DNA of 64,000 nt. Origin: Acidobacteria bacterium UBA7540. GTDB taxonomy: Bacteria; Acidobacteriota; Terriglobia; UBA7540. The stretch's first letter is position 1; the number at the start of each line of letters is the position of its first letter. Both the position numbers and the translations under genes were made by a program. Location of the stretch: positions 77,185 to 141,184 of the forward strand of contig DLMI01000018.1 in assembly GCA_002478145.1 (NCBI GenBank), read 5' to 3'. Below are positions 1 to 9,597 of the stretch, piece after piece. The notes below the pieces were generated by a model. The model was not told the DNA's origin. It saw only the letters and a program-made list of their open reading frames with translations, and did not search any database.

Positions 1-308
1 CGTGCAGGTTCGCCCATTACCTGAAGGCCATGATGCGGGATAAGATCGGCAGCTTCACTTCCCGCGACGAAATCCAGATGTTCCTCAACCGCTGGATTGC
101 GCAATACGTGACCAGTGACGACACAGCAACCCAAGCGACGAAGGCGAAGTACCCATTACGGGAAGCGCGCATCGATGTGGAAGAGGTGAAGGGCAAGCCC
201 GGCGTGTACCGCGCGGTGGCCTTCCTTCGCCCGCACTTCCAGCTCGACGAGCTTACGGTTTCGCTGCGGTTGGTAGCATCGTTGCCGCAGTCTGCCGCCA
301 GAGCTTAG
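1..308 (+). CDS. tssC: TssC/VipB T6SS sheath large subunit, C-terminal part
   Basis: Partial gene cut by the window edge; the frame is open from base 3. The first residues read CRFAHYLKAMMRDKIGSF, the conserved C-terminal signature of TssC (RFAHYLK followed by RDKIGSF). The usual ending follows, with LNRWIAQYV and PLREARIDVEEVKGKPG. TssC pairs with TssB to build the contractile sheath that ClpV recycles in the cytoplasm. About 100 residues are present of roughly 490 expected. The partner tssB should lie just upstream, outside the window. The next gene on the same strand is hcp, 83 bases downstream. Confidence 0.93.
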   Translation, partial: CRFAHYLKAMMRDKIGSFTSRDEIQMFLNRWIAQYVTSDDTATQATKAKYPLREARIDVEEVKGKPGVYRAVAFLRPHFQLDELTVSLRLVASLPQSAARA

Positions 309-391
309 TTACTTAGCGGCTTGGGGCGGACTTCGAGCACGAGTCCGCCTCGCGTTCTCTGGAAAATCCAAATTCTACGAGGAGAGAAGAT

Positions 392-880
392 ATGGCAATC
401 GAATACCATCTGAAAATTGGCAACGTTAAGGGTGAGAGCGGCGCCACGAAACACAAGGACGAAATTGAAGTCTTGTCCTGGAGTTGGGGGGCATCCAACC
501 CGACAAACATCAGCGGCTCAGGTATGAGCGCGGGAAAGGTCTCGATGTCCGATCTCAGCTTTACAAAGAAAGTGGACAAGGCGAGCCCCAAGCTCCTGGA
601 GCTTTGCGTCACCGGTAAACACGTGGACGACGCAACGCTTTATTGCAGCAAGCAGACCGGCGGGAAGACTCCCGATGACTTCCTTACCATCAAGTTGAAG
701 GAAGTCTACGTTTCGAGCTTCCACGTCGGCGGCTCGGAGGGCGAGGATGTGGGCACGGAGTCGCTCTCGATTACCTACGGTCAGATCGATTACGATTACA
801 AGGAGCAGAAGCCGGACGGAACGCTGACCTCGGCGGGGAACGTTCAATACAATCTCATTAAGAGGGAGCAAACGGCATAG
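392..880 (+). CDS. hcp: Hcp, T6SS inner tube protein
   Basis: A 162-residue protein beginning MAIEYHLKIGNVKGES, typical of the Hcp1 family. Hcp forms hexameric rings that stack into the tube expelled by the T6SS and can carry small effectors. Family features seen are the early KGES segment, the EVLSWSWG strand and the C-terminal YGQIDYDYKEQKPDG segment. The length matches ordinary Hcp and there is no effector extension. A good ribosome site (GGAGAG, around 381-386) precedes the ATG. It lies between tssC and tagJ in the same direction, as in many main T6SS clusters. Confidence 0.95.
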   Translation: MAIEYHLKIGNVKGESGATKHKDEIEVLSWSWGASNPTNISGSGMSAGKVSMSDLSFTKKVDKASPKLLELCVTGKHVDDATLYCSKQTGGKTPDDFLTIKLKEVYVSSFHVGGSEGEDVGTESLSITYGQIDYDYKEQKPDGTLTSAGNVQYNLIKREQTA

Positions 881-918
881 TCCAGGGGCTGGCCCCGGAG
901 TATTGCTCCCGAGGTAAT

Positions 919-1644
919 ATGGAAAACGCGAATCAACTCTTTCAGGCCGGAAGGCTCAAAGAGGCTGTGCAGGCATTGAGCGCCGAGCTGCGAAAAAACC
1001 CCTCAGACACCAGACGCCGTACCTTCCTCTTTGAGTTGCTCTGCTTTTCGGGAGAGTATGGACGGGCAGAGAAACAACTGGACGTGCTGGCGGAAGCCGG
1101 CCCAAACAGCGAAATCGGGGCACTGCTCTACCGCAGTGCCCTTCAAGCTGAAAGGACGCGCCAGGATCTCTTTCAAAAGAAGGAGAAGCCTTCCGGAGGG
1201 ACATCCTCTGGCGCGGAAACCATCACCGGTACGCTAAACGGCAAGCCCTTCCAGACGATTACGGACGCCGATCCGCGGATTGGACCTCGCCTGGAGGTTT
1301 TTGCCGCCGGGAACTATCTCTGGCTCAATTTTGAACATTTGGCTTCAATCCAAATTCCGCAGCCACGCCGACTTCGAGACCTGATCTGGACTCCTGCTGT
1401 GGTTCGGGTTGGACCTGCCTTGAAAAGCACCGAGCTTGGGGAGGTCTTGTTGCCGGTCTTATCCCCATTCGCGTGGCAACATTCGGATGATGCGGTTCGC
1501 CTTGGCCGTATGACGCTTTGGGAAGAAGGCGAGTCGGGCGAGGCGGTCCCGGTCGGTCAGAAGATGTTGCTCGTGGATGGCGAGGAATTCCCGCTGCTCG
1601 ACATCCGCCAACTGGAATTCAATTTACCTCAGGCTGCGGCATAG
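919..1644 (+). CDS. tagJ: TagJ/ImpE-family T6SS accessory protein
   Basis: The 241-residue product matches the ImpE/SciE pattern: an N-terminal TPR-like helical part (LFQAGRLKEAVQALSAEL, then RRTFLFELLCFSGEYGRAEKQL) and a beta-rich C-terminal part ending DIRQLEFNLP. In other species TagJ binds the sheath subunit TssB and helps connect it to ClpV, so it is accessory rather than core. A GAGGT ribosome site sits about 8 bases before the ATG. The gene is followed after 6 bases by tssA, which suggests one transcript. The assignment rests on the characteristic N-terminal motif; the exact role here is inferred from the family. Confidence 0.88.
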   Translation: MENANQLFQAGRLKEAVQALSAELRKNPSDTRRRTFLFELLCFSGEYGRAEKQLDVLAEAGPNSEIGALLYRSALQAERTRQDLFQKKEKPSGGTSSGAETITGTLNGKPFQTITDADPRIGPRLEVFAAGNYLWLNFEHLASIQIPQPRRLRDLIWTPAVVRVGPALKSTELGEVLLPVLSPFAWQHSDDAVRLGRMTLWEEGESGEAVPVGQKMLLVDGEEFPLLDIRQLEFNLPQAAA

Positions 1645-1650
1645 GTCAGA

Positions 1651-3462
1651 ATGCCTCTACCGGATAACCTACTCAATCCGATCCCAGGTGAGAATCCCAG
1701 CGGGGAAGACCTCCGCTACACGCCCATTTACGATCAGATCAAGGAAGCCCGCCGGGAAGAGGAAGAGTCTGAACAGGGCGATTGGAAATTCGAGATCAAG
1801 AAGGCGGACTACCCTCTGGTTGTAAAGCTGGCCGCTGAAGCCATCGCCACCAAGAGTAAAGATTTGCAGCTTGCCGCGTGGCTTACGGACGCTTTGCTTC
1901 GGACGGAAGGATTCGGCGGTCTGAAACAGGGTTTAGAACTGTTGCGCGGTCTACTCGGGACCTTCTGGGAAACCTTGTACCCCCAACTCGAGGATGGCGA
2001 CGCGGAGTTGAGGGCGACGCCGCTGGAATGGGTCGGCTCAAGTCTGATTCTTCCCCTTCAAATGGCTCCCGTCAACAAGGCCAGACACGGTTGGCTGGAG
2101 TACACCGAGTCCAGAAAAATCGGCTATGAAGAACAGGCCGACACCGAGGAGAAGAAAGCTGCCCGGACAAAGGCCCTCGGACAGGGGAAGATAGCGCCTG
2201 AAGACTTCGACAAGTCCTTCAACGAAACTCCAAAAGCTTTTTACGTCAGTACGGAAGCTGTCCTCGACGAGTGCAACGCGACGCTCCAGGCTCTGGATTC
2301 TTTTTGCCGGGAGAAGTTTGGTGATGTCTCACCAAGCTTCGGGGGACTAAAGAAGGGCCTCGAGACGGTTCGCCACAGCGTGCATCTGCTCCTTCAGAAA
2401 AAGAGGGAGACCGAGCCGGATGCCGTCGAGGTTCAAGCGGAGGGCGCGGGTGCTGAGGGGCCGGCCGCCGCCGGGGAGACGGTTGGGCGAGCTGCCGCAG
2501 GGGCGGCAGGAATTCTAATACCGCTGGCAGATAAGGAGCCTGCCGGACGCCGGGAGGCTATTGCCAGTGTGGCGCGTGCCGCAGCGGCTCTTCGGAAGCT
2601 GGACCCTTACAGCCCAGGCCCTTACCTGATGATGAGGGGCTTACGATGGGGTGAGCTTCGAGGAGCGTTCCACACATCCGACATGACTTTGCTCGAAGGT
2701 CCGCCTACGGAGCTTCGGCAGCACATCAAGAAACTGGCGATTGAAGGGAAATGGAACGAACTCCTGGAAGCGGCGGAGAATGCAATGTCGCTTCCGTGCA
2801 GCCGAGGCTGGCTCGATTTGCAGCGCTTCGTGGTCGATGCCTGTGTGGGACTGGGAAGCGAATACGCGGCGATTGCTATGGCCATCCGTTCAGAACTGAA
2901 GGCATTACTGCACGACCAGCCGCAGATCCTGGAGACCAACTTGCTGGACGACACTCCGGCTGCGAACAGTGAGACTCAGGCGTGGTTGAAAGAGCTGCTG
3001 GCCGAACCGGGGGCGCCATCACCTGATGCCACTTCCCCGGAATACCGGATCGTGGAGAATTATTCTGCCCCTGGATGGCACAGGAAGTTTGTTGACAGCT
3101 ACGATTTGGCCCGTGAGGCTCTGCGCGCCGGACAGGCGGAAAAGGCCATTGACTTAATGCAGCAAGAGGTCGAAAGGCAACTTTCAGGGAGAGGTCAGTT
3201 CTTGCGTAAGATGCAACTGGTCGAGGTCTGCATCTCTGCCGGGAAGAGCCAAATTGCCCAGCCGATTATTGAGGACTTGGCCTCCCTGATTGAGAACAAT
3301 CATTTGGAAGGCTGGGAGGATCGGGAAGTTGTAGCCAAAGCGCTGGTAATGATTCTGAAGAACAGCCAAAGGGTACAGGCGGATGAAGCGGAAAAGCTCC
3401 GGCTTTTTGAAAAGGTCGCCCGTCTTGATCCCGTCCAGGCTATTTCCTGTCTTGAAACCTAA
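1651..3462 (+). CDS. tssA: TssA, T6SS baseplate and cap protein
   Basis: The 603-residue protein opens with the ImpA_N signature (NPIPGENPSGEDLRYTPIYD, residues about 8-27). This domain is shared by TssA proteins, which bind the baseplate and then ride the tip of the growing sheath. The central part (residues about 250-290) is an Ala/Gly/Glu-rich linker, and the C-terminal half is helical and probably forms the oligomerisation domain. At 603 residues it is longer than many TssA proteins (about 350-540). The stop TAA shares its last base with the ATG of tssE, indicating translational coupling. Confidence 0.9.
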   Translation: MPLPDNLLNPIPGENPSGEDLRYTPIYDQIKEARREEEESEQGDWKFEIKKADYPLVVKLAAEAIATKSKDLQLAAWLTDALLRTEGFGGLKQGLELLRGLLGTFWETLYPQLEDGDAELRATPLEWVGSSLILPLQMAPVNKARHGWLEYTESRKIGYEEQADTEEKKAARTKALGQGKIAPEDFDKSFNETPKAFYVSTEAVLDECNATLQALDSFCREKFGDVSPSFGGLKKGLETVRHSVHLLLQKKRETEPDAVEVQAEGAGAEGPAAAGETVGRAAAGAAGILIPLADKEPAGRREAIASVARAAAALRKLDPYSPGPYLMMRGLRWGELRGAFHTSDMTLLEGPPTELRQHIKKLAIEGKWNELLEAAENAMSLPCSRGWLDLQRFVVDACVGLGSEYAAIAMAIRSELKALLHDQPQILETNLLDDTPAANSETQAWLKELLAEPGAPSPDATSPEYRIVENYSAPGWHRKFVDSYDLAREALRAGQAEKAIDLMQQEVERQLSGRGQFLRKMQLVEVCISAGKSQIAQPIIEDLASLIENNHLEGWEDREVVAKALVMILKNSQRVQADEAEKLRLFEKVARLDPVQAISCLET

Positions 3463-3947
3463 TGCCGACAACAGAAAGGGAAGGCCCAGTTACATTGTCG
3501 GTGCTTGATCGACTCATCGATCAGGAGCCGGAGCGCAAGCTGGAGCCTCCTCTTACGAGAGCTCGATCCTTGCGTGAGTTGAAGGCCGCGCTCCGGCGCG
3601 ACTTGGAATGGCTACTCAATACCCGGCGGACGATCGAAGAATCCCCGGCGTCTCTCAAGGAGTTGGAACGCTCCCTTTATAACTACGGGCTGCCCGACGT
3701 TTCGAGCCTCTATCTTCGATCATCCAACGACCAGGGTACCCTGCTCAAAGCGATCAGGGTAGCGATCAATTACTTTGAGCCCAGGCTTCTGAATATCAAG
3801 GTGACGCTGGAACCGGCGGCCGACGATACGCGCGTCATCCGCTTCAGCATTGAAGGATTGCTGCGCATGGATCCTGCTCCCGAGCATGTTTTCTTTGATA
3901 CCATGCTGGAACCAATGAGCGGCCAATACCAGGTGAAGGGTTCGTAG
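3462..3947 (+). CDS. tssE: TssE, gp25-like T6SS baseplate protein
   Basis: The 161-residue protein is of TssE/gp25 type. It has the opening LSVLDRLIDQEPE, the SLRELKAALRRDLEWLLNTRR block and the NYGLPDVSSL segment that characterise TssE. TssE is a wedge component that initiates sheath assembly together with TssF and TssG. The start overlaps the tssA stop by one base (TAATG), and the stop lies one base before the tssF ATG. The usual order tssE-tssF-tssG is kept. The length is normal and no frameshift is seen. Confidence 0.93.
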   Translation: MPTTEREGPVTLSVLDRLIDQEPERKLEPPLTRARSLRELKAALRRDLEWLLNTRRTIEESPASLKELERSLYNYGLPDVSSLYLRSSNDQGTLLKAIRVAINYFEPRLLNIKVTLEPAADDTRVIRFSIEGLLRMDPAPEHVFFDTMLEPMSGQYQVKGS

Positions 3948-3948
3948 A

Positions 3949-5787
3949 ATGCGCGATGATCTTCTGGAATATTACGAGAGTGAACTTAGCTTCCTCCGGC
4001 AGATGGGAGCGGAGTTTGCCGAGAAGCATCCCAAAATTGCGGCGCGCCTGCAATTGGATGCCAACCGTTGTGACGACCCGCATGTCGAGAGGCTGCTCGA
4101 GGGTTTTGCATTCCTCGCTGCCCGCGTTCACCTGAAAATCGACGATGAGTTTCCCCAGATCACGGAGGGGTTGCTCAGCGTTCTCTACCCTCATTTTCTC
4201 AGGCCCATCCCTTCGATGACGGTGACGGAGTTCCATCTGGATCCCGAGCAGGGTAAGCTCACCACCGGCTTGAAGATTCCCCGCGGCTCGATGATCTATT
4301 CGCGGCCCGTGGAGGGAGTGCCCTGCAAATTTCGCACGGGCTACGACGTGACCCTCTGGCCCATTGAGGTTGCCGACGCGAAGTGGTTGACCCCTGACAA
4401 GCTGAATCCTCCCTTGCGCGCCCCGGAGGCGGTTGCGGCCTTGCGGCTGGAACTTCGCTGCCTTTCCGATGTCAGCTTTGACAAACTCCAACTCCAGTCG
4501 TTGCGCTTCTTCCTGAATGGTGAAGGAGATATTGTACAAACTCTCTACGAATTGCTCTGCAACAATTGCACGCAAATCGTGCTGAGAGACCCTAAAAACA
4601 GCCGCAAGCCTCCGGTCACACTGCCCGTGGACTCTTTGCGGCCCATGGGGTTCTCCGAAGAGGAATCCATGCTGCCGTACCCCCGGAGGTCCTTTGTGGG
4701 TTACAGGCTTCTTCAGGAGTACTTTTCGCTGCCAGAGAAATTCTTCTTTTTTGAACTCCAGGGGCTGGATCGACTAGCGCAAGCGGGCATGGGCGGACGC
4801 GCCGAGATCATATTTCTCATTGCGCCCTTCGAGGTCAACCACCGGCAGCAAAGATTGGAAGTTGGTGTCAATGCCAAAACGATCCGTTTGGGATGCTCTC
4901 CGGTCATCAATTTGTTTCCTCAAACGGCGGAACCAATCCTGTTGACCCAAAGCCGCTCGGAGTACCCTATCGTGCCGGATGCGCGGCGCAGGAATGCCAC
5001 GGAGATTTTTTCGGTAGATGAGGTCCTCAGTTCGAATCCCCAGACCCATGAGATTACTTATTACCAGCCTTTCTATGCTTACCGGCACCGGACTTTAAAG
5101 GACAAGAGTCAAACCTTCTGGCACACCACGCGTCGGCCCTCGAAGAGGAAGGGTGATGAAGGCTCGGAAGTGTACCTGCACTTGGTCAACCTCTCCTCGC
5201 GGGCTTCCTTGCCTGATGCTGAGACCATAACTGTCCGGTGCACGTGCACCAATCGTGACATCCTGGCGCGCTTGCCATTTGGGAACGAAAGTGGCGATTT
5301 CGAAGTCGAGGGACTTGGATCTATCAAGGGCTCGGTGGCCCTGCGCAAGCCCACCGCAACCGTTCGGCCCCCGATGGGGAGGGGCGCGCTCTGGCGCCTT
5401 ATTTCGCACCTGGCCTTGAACTACCTTTCCATCGTGGAGGAAGGGAAGGAGGCGTTCCAGGAAATCCTCCGCCTGTACAACTTCTCGGATTCTGTTGACC
5501 TTGAAAAACAAGTCGGGGGAATCGTGCGCCTGGATAGCCAGCGTCACTTCGCGCGCATCATTTCGGAAAATGGCATATCCTTCGCGAGAGGGACACGGGT
5601 TCAGATGGAGTTCGACGAGGACGACTTCGTGGGTGGAGGAGTGTTCCTATTTACCGCGGTGATTGAACGTTTCCTGGCGTTGTACGCATCGCTCAATAGC
5701 TTCAGCCAGCTTGTCGTCAAGACGCGCCAGCGGAGGGAGGTGTTGAAAGAATGGCCACCCCGAGCCGGCCAAGCGATCTTGATGTAA
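3949..5787 (+). CDS. tssF: TssF, T6SS baseplate wedge protein
   Basis: The 612-residue protein has the TssF (VasA/ImpG) hallmarks. It begins MRDDLLEYYESELSFLRQMG, followed by FAEKHPKIAARL, and later has HVERLLEGFAFLAARVHLKI. Two copies of TssF and one TssG form the baseplate wedge around the spike. Length and order are normal. Its last 37 bases overlap the start of tssG in another frame, so the two are probably translated in a coupled manner. Confidence 0.94.
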   Translation: MRDDLLEYYESELSFLRQMGAEFAEKHPKIAARLQLDANRCDDPHVERLLEGFAFLAARVHLKIDDEFPQITEGLLSVLYPHFLRPIPSMTVTEFHLDPEQGKLTTGLKIPRGSMIYSRPVEGVPCKFRTGYDVTLWPIEVADAKWLTPDKLNPPLRAPEAVAALRLELRCLSDVSFDKLQLQSLRFFLNGEGDIVQTLYELLCNNCTQIVLRDPKNSRKPPVTLPVDSLRPMGFSEEESMLPYPRRSFVGYRLLQEYFSLPEKFFFFELQGLDRLAQAGMGGRAEIIFLIAPFEVNHRQQRLEVGVNAKTIRLGCSPVINLFPQTAEPILLTQSRSEYPIVPDARRRNATEIFSVDEVLSSNPQTHEITYYQPFYAYRHRTLKDKSQTFWHTTRRPSKRKGDEGSEVYLHLVNLSSRASLPDAETITVRCTCTNRDILARLPFGNESGDFEVEGLGSIKGSVALRKPTATVRPPMGRGALWRLISHLALNYLSIVEEGKEAFQEILRLYNFSDSVDLEKQVGGIVRLDSQRHFARIISENGISFARGTRVQMEFDEDDFVGGGVFLFTAVIERFLALYASLNSFSQLVVKTRQRREVLKEWPPRAGQAILM

Positions 5788-6839
5788 GCAAGTCGCCGTT
5801 GGAAGAGCAGCTCCGCAACGAGCCTTATCTCTTCGAGTTTTTCCAGGCCGTGCGCCTGCTGGAGCGCTTCCTCCCCGACAAGGTGGGGGTGGGCAAGTTC
5901 GCTCCGCCCTCGGCGGAAGTGGCCCGCTTCCAGGCTAATTCCACACTTGCCTTTCCGGCCAGCGAGATTCAGGCCCTGACCTGGCCAGAGAAGGGCCCCG
6001 TGAAAATGAAAGTCAACTTCATGGGGTTGACTGGGCCGGAAGGCGTGCTGCCGGCCAATTATACGGTCTTGTTGGTGGAAAGGGCGCGGGCGGGCGATTC
6101 CTCGGCAGTCGATTTATTCGACACTTTCAATCACCGGATCATCTCCCTTTTCTTTCAGGCCTGGGAAAAATACCGCTTCTGGATCGCCTATGAGCGCGGC
6201 GAGCGCGACCAGTTTTCACATCACCTGCTGGATTTGATAGGCCTCGGCACCCCCGCCCTGCAGGATCGGCAGGTGGTGGCGGATGACTCTCTGCTTTATT
6301 ATTCGGGTCTGCTGGCGCAGCATCCGCGCTCTGCGGTGGCGCTCGAACAGATTTTGAATGACTACTTCGAAGTCCCGGTTGAGGTGGAACAATTCGCGGG
6401 TGGCTGGTACCGGCTTGATACCAATACCCAATGCTGCCTCGAAGGCAGGAGCCGTTATTCCGAACAACTGGGAGTGGGCGCGGTCGTGGGCGATGAGGTC
6501 TGGGACCAGACAGCACGCGTCCGCATAAAAATCGGGCCCTTGTCGCTGGCCCAGTACAAGGAATTCTTGCCCACGGGTTTGGCCTTCGAGCCGTTACGCG
6601 TGCTGACGCGCTTCTTTTCGAATGACGAGTTTGATTTTGAAATTCAGCTTGTCTTGAACCGTCATGAGGTCCCGCGTTGTGAACTTGGCGCCGACGTGGA
6701 AACTGCGCCTAGACTGGGCTGGACTACCTGGGGCAAAACCAAAGAGATGACGAGAGAGGTTGCAGACACTATATTGCAACTTTGGGAGACAAATGCATAT
6801 GGCATTGAACCTAAAATCGTTAATCGGAAAGCTAAATGA
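5751..6839 (+). CDS. tssG: TssG, T6SS baseplate wedge protein
   Basis: The 362-residue TssG (VasB/ImpH) protein shows the N-terminal EEQLRNEPYLFEFFQAVRLL block, the FMGLTGPEGVLPANYT segment and the FFQAWEKYR motif typical of the family. It joins TssF in the wedge. The chosen ATG lies inside the end of tssF and a GGAGG-type ribosome site (AGCGGAGGGAGG, about 5731-5742) precedes it. The 3' end overlaps the start of clpV by some 40 bases. The tssE-F-G-clpV order is canonical for these clusters. Confidence 0.94.
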   Translation: MATPSRPSDLDVSKSPLEEQLRNEPYLFEFFQAVRLLERFLPDKVGVGKFAPPSAEVARFQANSTLAFPASEIQALTWPEKGPVKMKVNFMGLTGPEGVLPANYTVLLVERARAGDSSAVDLFDTFNHRIISLFFQAWEKYRFWIAYERGERDQFSHHLLDLIGLGTPALQDRQVVADDSLLYYSGLLAQHPRSAVALEQILNDYFEVPVEVEQFAGGWYRLDTNTQCCLEGRSRYSEQLGVGAVVGDEVWDQTARVRIKIGPLSLAQYKEFLPTGLAFEPLRVLTRFFSNDEFDFEIQLVLNRHEVPRCELGADVETAPRLGWTTWGKTKEMTREVADTILQLWETNAYGIEPKIVNRKAK

Positions 6840-9561
6840 GTTAACGCGCAACGCACTTGAGTCGGCCGCCGGCTTGTGCTTGTCCCGGACGCACTACGAT
6901 ATCGAGGTGGAGCATTATCTGCTGAAGCTTTTGGAGCAGGCGGAGGGCGACTTTGCTCGCATCACCCGACATTTCGGCGTCGACAAGTCCCGGCTCTCCA
7001 CCGAGTTGAACTGGAGTCTGGACAAGCTCAAGACCGGCAATGCTCGGACCCCTGCCCTAAGCCCTTCCGTGGTGAAAATGATGACAGAGGCGTGGACCAT
7101 CGGGTCTATCGATTACAGCGCCGGGCAGGTCCGGACCGGTTTCACCATCCTCGCCCTTACCACCAACGATGAGCTGCGCAGGCTGGGCCGTGAGATAAGC
7201 AAGGAGTTTCAGAAAGTCGACGGTGATGTTCTACGCAAAGACTTCCTCTCGATTGTGGAAGGCTCTGCCGAACAAATGGCGACAAGTGTGGCGGCGCCAG
7301 CCGGCGCTCCCGGCGGACCCCGGCCCGCAGGCGCCGGCAAGACGGTAAATCTCGATCAATTTACCATCAACCTCACCGAGAATGCGAAGGCCGGCAAGAT
7401 TGATCCGGTACTCGGAAGAGATATGGAAATTCGGCAGATCATTGACATCCTGATGCGCCGCCGGCAGAACAATCCCATTCTCACCGGCGAGGCTGGGGTG
7501 GGAAAGACCGCGGTCGTGGAAGGCTTCGCCCTGCGGGTCGCCAAAGGCGATGTGCCGCCCCCGCTTCGTAATGTCATGATTCGCTCTCTCGATCTGGCCC
7601 TTTTGCAGGCGGGCGCGGGCATCAAGGGTGAATTTGAGAATCGGTTGAAAGGATTGATCGAGGAGGTCAAGGCTTCGCCGATTCCCATCATCCTCTTCAT
7701 CGATGAGGCCCACACCATGATCGGCGCGGGTGGCCAGGCCGGCCAGAATGACGCCGCAAACCTGCTAAAACCCGCCCTGGCTCGCGGCGAATTGAGGACC
7801 ATCGCTGCCACAACGTGGTCCGAGTACAAGAAGTATTTTGAAAAGGACGCGGCCCTGGCGCGACGTTTCCAGGTCGTCAAGGTGGAAGAGCCCATCGAAA
7901 CCCAATGCGCGGTAATGTTGCGGGGAATAATTCCTGCCCTCGAGAAACATCATAAGGTCCGCATTCTCGACGAGGGCTTGGTTGCAGCCGTGAAGTTCTC
8001 GCATCGCTACCTGGCTGGCCGCCAGCTTCCCGACAAGGCTGTAAGCGTTCTGGATACCGCTTGTGCGCGCCTTGCACTCGGCCAGAGTGCTATGCCTCCC
8101 GCCATCGAGGATGCTACCCGCCAATTGGACGACTTGGAAGTCCAGCAACGAATCCTGGAACGTGAGAGTGCCCTCGGCGCAGACCACACGGAACGCCTGG
8201 AACAGATTGCAAAACAGAGGGCGGAGGTTGAGGGCTGCCTGAAAACGCTCCGCGAACGGTGGACCAAAGAGCACGAACTGGTGTCGAAGATCCGGGAGCT
8301 GCGCGCCCAGGTCGAGGCGGCGGTTTCCGGCGACGGCCATGGTGCGGCGTCTACGGCCAAACCTGCACCGGAGAGTGCTGCTCCAGCCTCCCCAACCGCT
8401 GCGGCTAAGCCTCCGGCCGGAGCTGCCGCTCCGGCCCCCGCGACCGCTGCCACCGAACCTGCCCCGGCTCGCGACCCAGAGGCTTTGCGAGCGGAACTCG
8501 CGAAATTGGACGCGGAACTGGCAGCATTACAGGGCGAAACGCCGATGATGAGGGTGGCTGTCGACGCCCAAATTGTGAGCGAGGTGATCTCCGCGTGGAC
8601 AGGAATTCCGGTGGGCAAGATGCTCAAAGATGAGATTTCGACAGTCCTGACGCTCAGTGCTCACCTCGGAAAACGGGTGATTGGCCAAACCCATGCCCTG
8701 GATATCATCGGCCAGCGGATTCAGACCTCGCGGGCCAGTCTGGATGATCCCAATAGGCCGATCGGGGTCTTCATGCTTATCGGGCCGAGCGGCGTGGGTA
8801 AGACGGAAACCGCGCTGGCCCTTGCGGATCTGCTTTACGGGGGAGAGCATAACCTGATCACAATTAATATGTCCGAGTTTCAGGAGCCGCACACCGTTTC
8901 GACTTTGAAAGGCTCGCCTCCCGGATACGTCGGCTATGGTGAGGGTGGGGTGTTGACTGAAGCTGTCCGCCGCCGGCCGTATTCAGTCGTCTTGCTGGAT
9001 GAGGTGGAGAAGGCGCACCCCGATGTCCTCGAGCTTTTCTATCAGGTGTTCGACAAAGGCATGATGGAAGATGGCGAGGGTCGCGAAATCGACTTCAAGA
9101 ATACCATCATCATACTGACCACCAATGCTTTAACGGACCGAATGATGAAGCTCTGTGCTGATCCGGAGACCATGCCAAGCCCTGAGGGCGTTGTAAAGGC
9201 GCTGAAGCCGGATCTGAATAAGACCTTCAAACCGGCATTTCTGGGCCGTATGGTGGTGATCCCTTACTACCCGATCCGCGATGAATCGCTGAAACAGATC
9301 GTGGTCTTGAAGCTGGGGAAGATCCAGCGGCGTATACAGGAAAACCATAAGATCCAGCTTACCTATGACCCGAGCTTGGTCGATGCGGTGGCCAGCCGCT
9401 GCACTGAAGTCGAGAGCGGGGCTCGAAATGTGGACAATATTCTCACTAACACGTTGCTCCCGGATATCTCGCAGCAGTTGTTGGGACGCATGTCGGAAGG
9501 CGAGAAGATAAGCGCCCTTCACGTGGGCGTCGGCCCGGATGGCGCGTTTGTGTACAACTAA
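6799..9561 (+). CDS. clpV: ClpV (TssH) AAA+ sheath-disassembly ATPase
   Basis: A Hsp100/ClpB-type double ATPase that extracts contracted TssBC sheath for recycling. The first module shows Walker A GEAGVGKTAV and Walker B ILFIDEAHT; the second shows GPSGVGKTETALALA and VVLLDEVEKAHPDV. The N-domain begins LKSLIGKLNELTRNALESA, typical of ClpV. The ATG at 6799 is preferred over in-frame ATGs at 6760 and 6793 because GGGAGA lies 9 bases upstream and the family N-terminus starts there. An Ala/Pro-rich insert of some 45 residues (about 514-560) interrupts the middle coiled-coil domain, which is unusual. The total is about 920 residues. Confidence 0.94.
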   Translation: MALNLKSLIGKLNELTRNALESAAGLCLSRTHYDIEVEHYLLKLLEQAEGDFARITRHFGVDKSRLSTELNWSLDKLKTGNARTPALSPSVVKMMTEAWTIGSIDYSAGQVRTGFTILALTTNDELRRLGREISKEFQKVDGDVLRKDFLSIVEGSAEQMATSVAAPAGAPGGPRPAGAGKTVNLDQFTINLTENAKAGKIDPVLGRDMEIRQIIDILMRRRQNNPILTGEAGVGKTAVVEGFALRVAKGDVPPPLRNVMIRSLDLALLQAGAGIKGEFENRLKGLIEEVKASPIPIILFIDEAHTMIGAGGQAGQNDAANLLKPALARGELRTIAATTWSEYKKYFEKDAALARRFQVVKVEEPIETQCAVMLRGIIPALEKHHKVRILDEGLVAAVKFSHRYLAGRQLPDKAVSVLDTACARLALGQSAMPPAIEDATRQLDDLEVQQRILERESALGADHTERLEQIAKQRAEVEGCLKTLRERWTKEHELVSKIRELRAQVEAAVSGDGHGAASTAKPAPESAAPASPTAAAKPPAGAAAPAPATAATEPAPARDPEALRAELAKLDAELAALQGETPMMRVAVDAQIVSEVISAWTGIPVGKMLKDEISTVLTLSAHLGKRVIGQTHALDIIGQRIQTSRASLDDPNRPIGVFMLIGPSGVGKTETALALADLLYGGEHNLITINMSEFQEPHTVSTLKGSPPGYVGYGEGGVLTEAVRRRPYSVVLLDEVEKAHPDVLELFYQVFDKGMMEDGEGREIDFKNTIIILTTNALTDRMMKLCADPETMPSPEGVVKALKPDLNKTFKPAFLGRMVVIPYYPIRDESLKQIVVLKLGKIQRRIQENHKIQLTYDPSLVDAVASRCTEVESGARNVDNILTNTLLPDISQQLLGRMSEGEKISALHVGVGPDGAFVYN

Positions 9562-9597
9562 AACGTGTGAGGATGAACGGCGAGGGAGAGTCAATCT

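Noticed and set aside
7765..8340. 191-codon frame opposite clpV
   Set aside because: Antisense shadow within conserved AAA+ sequence.
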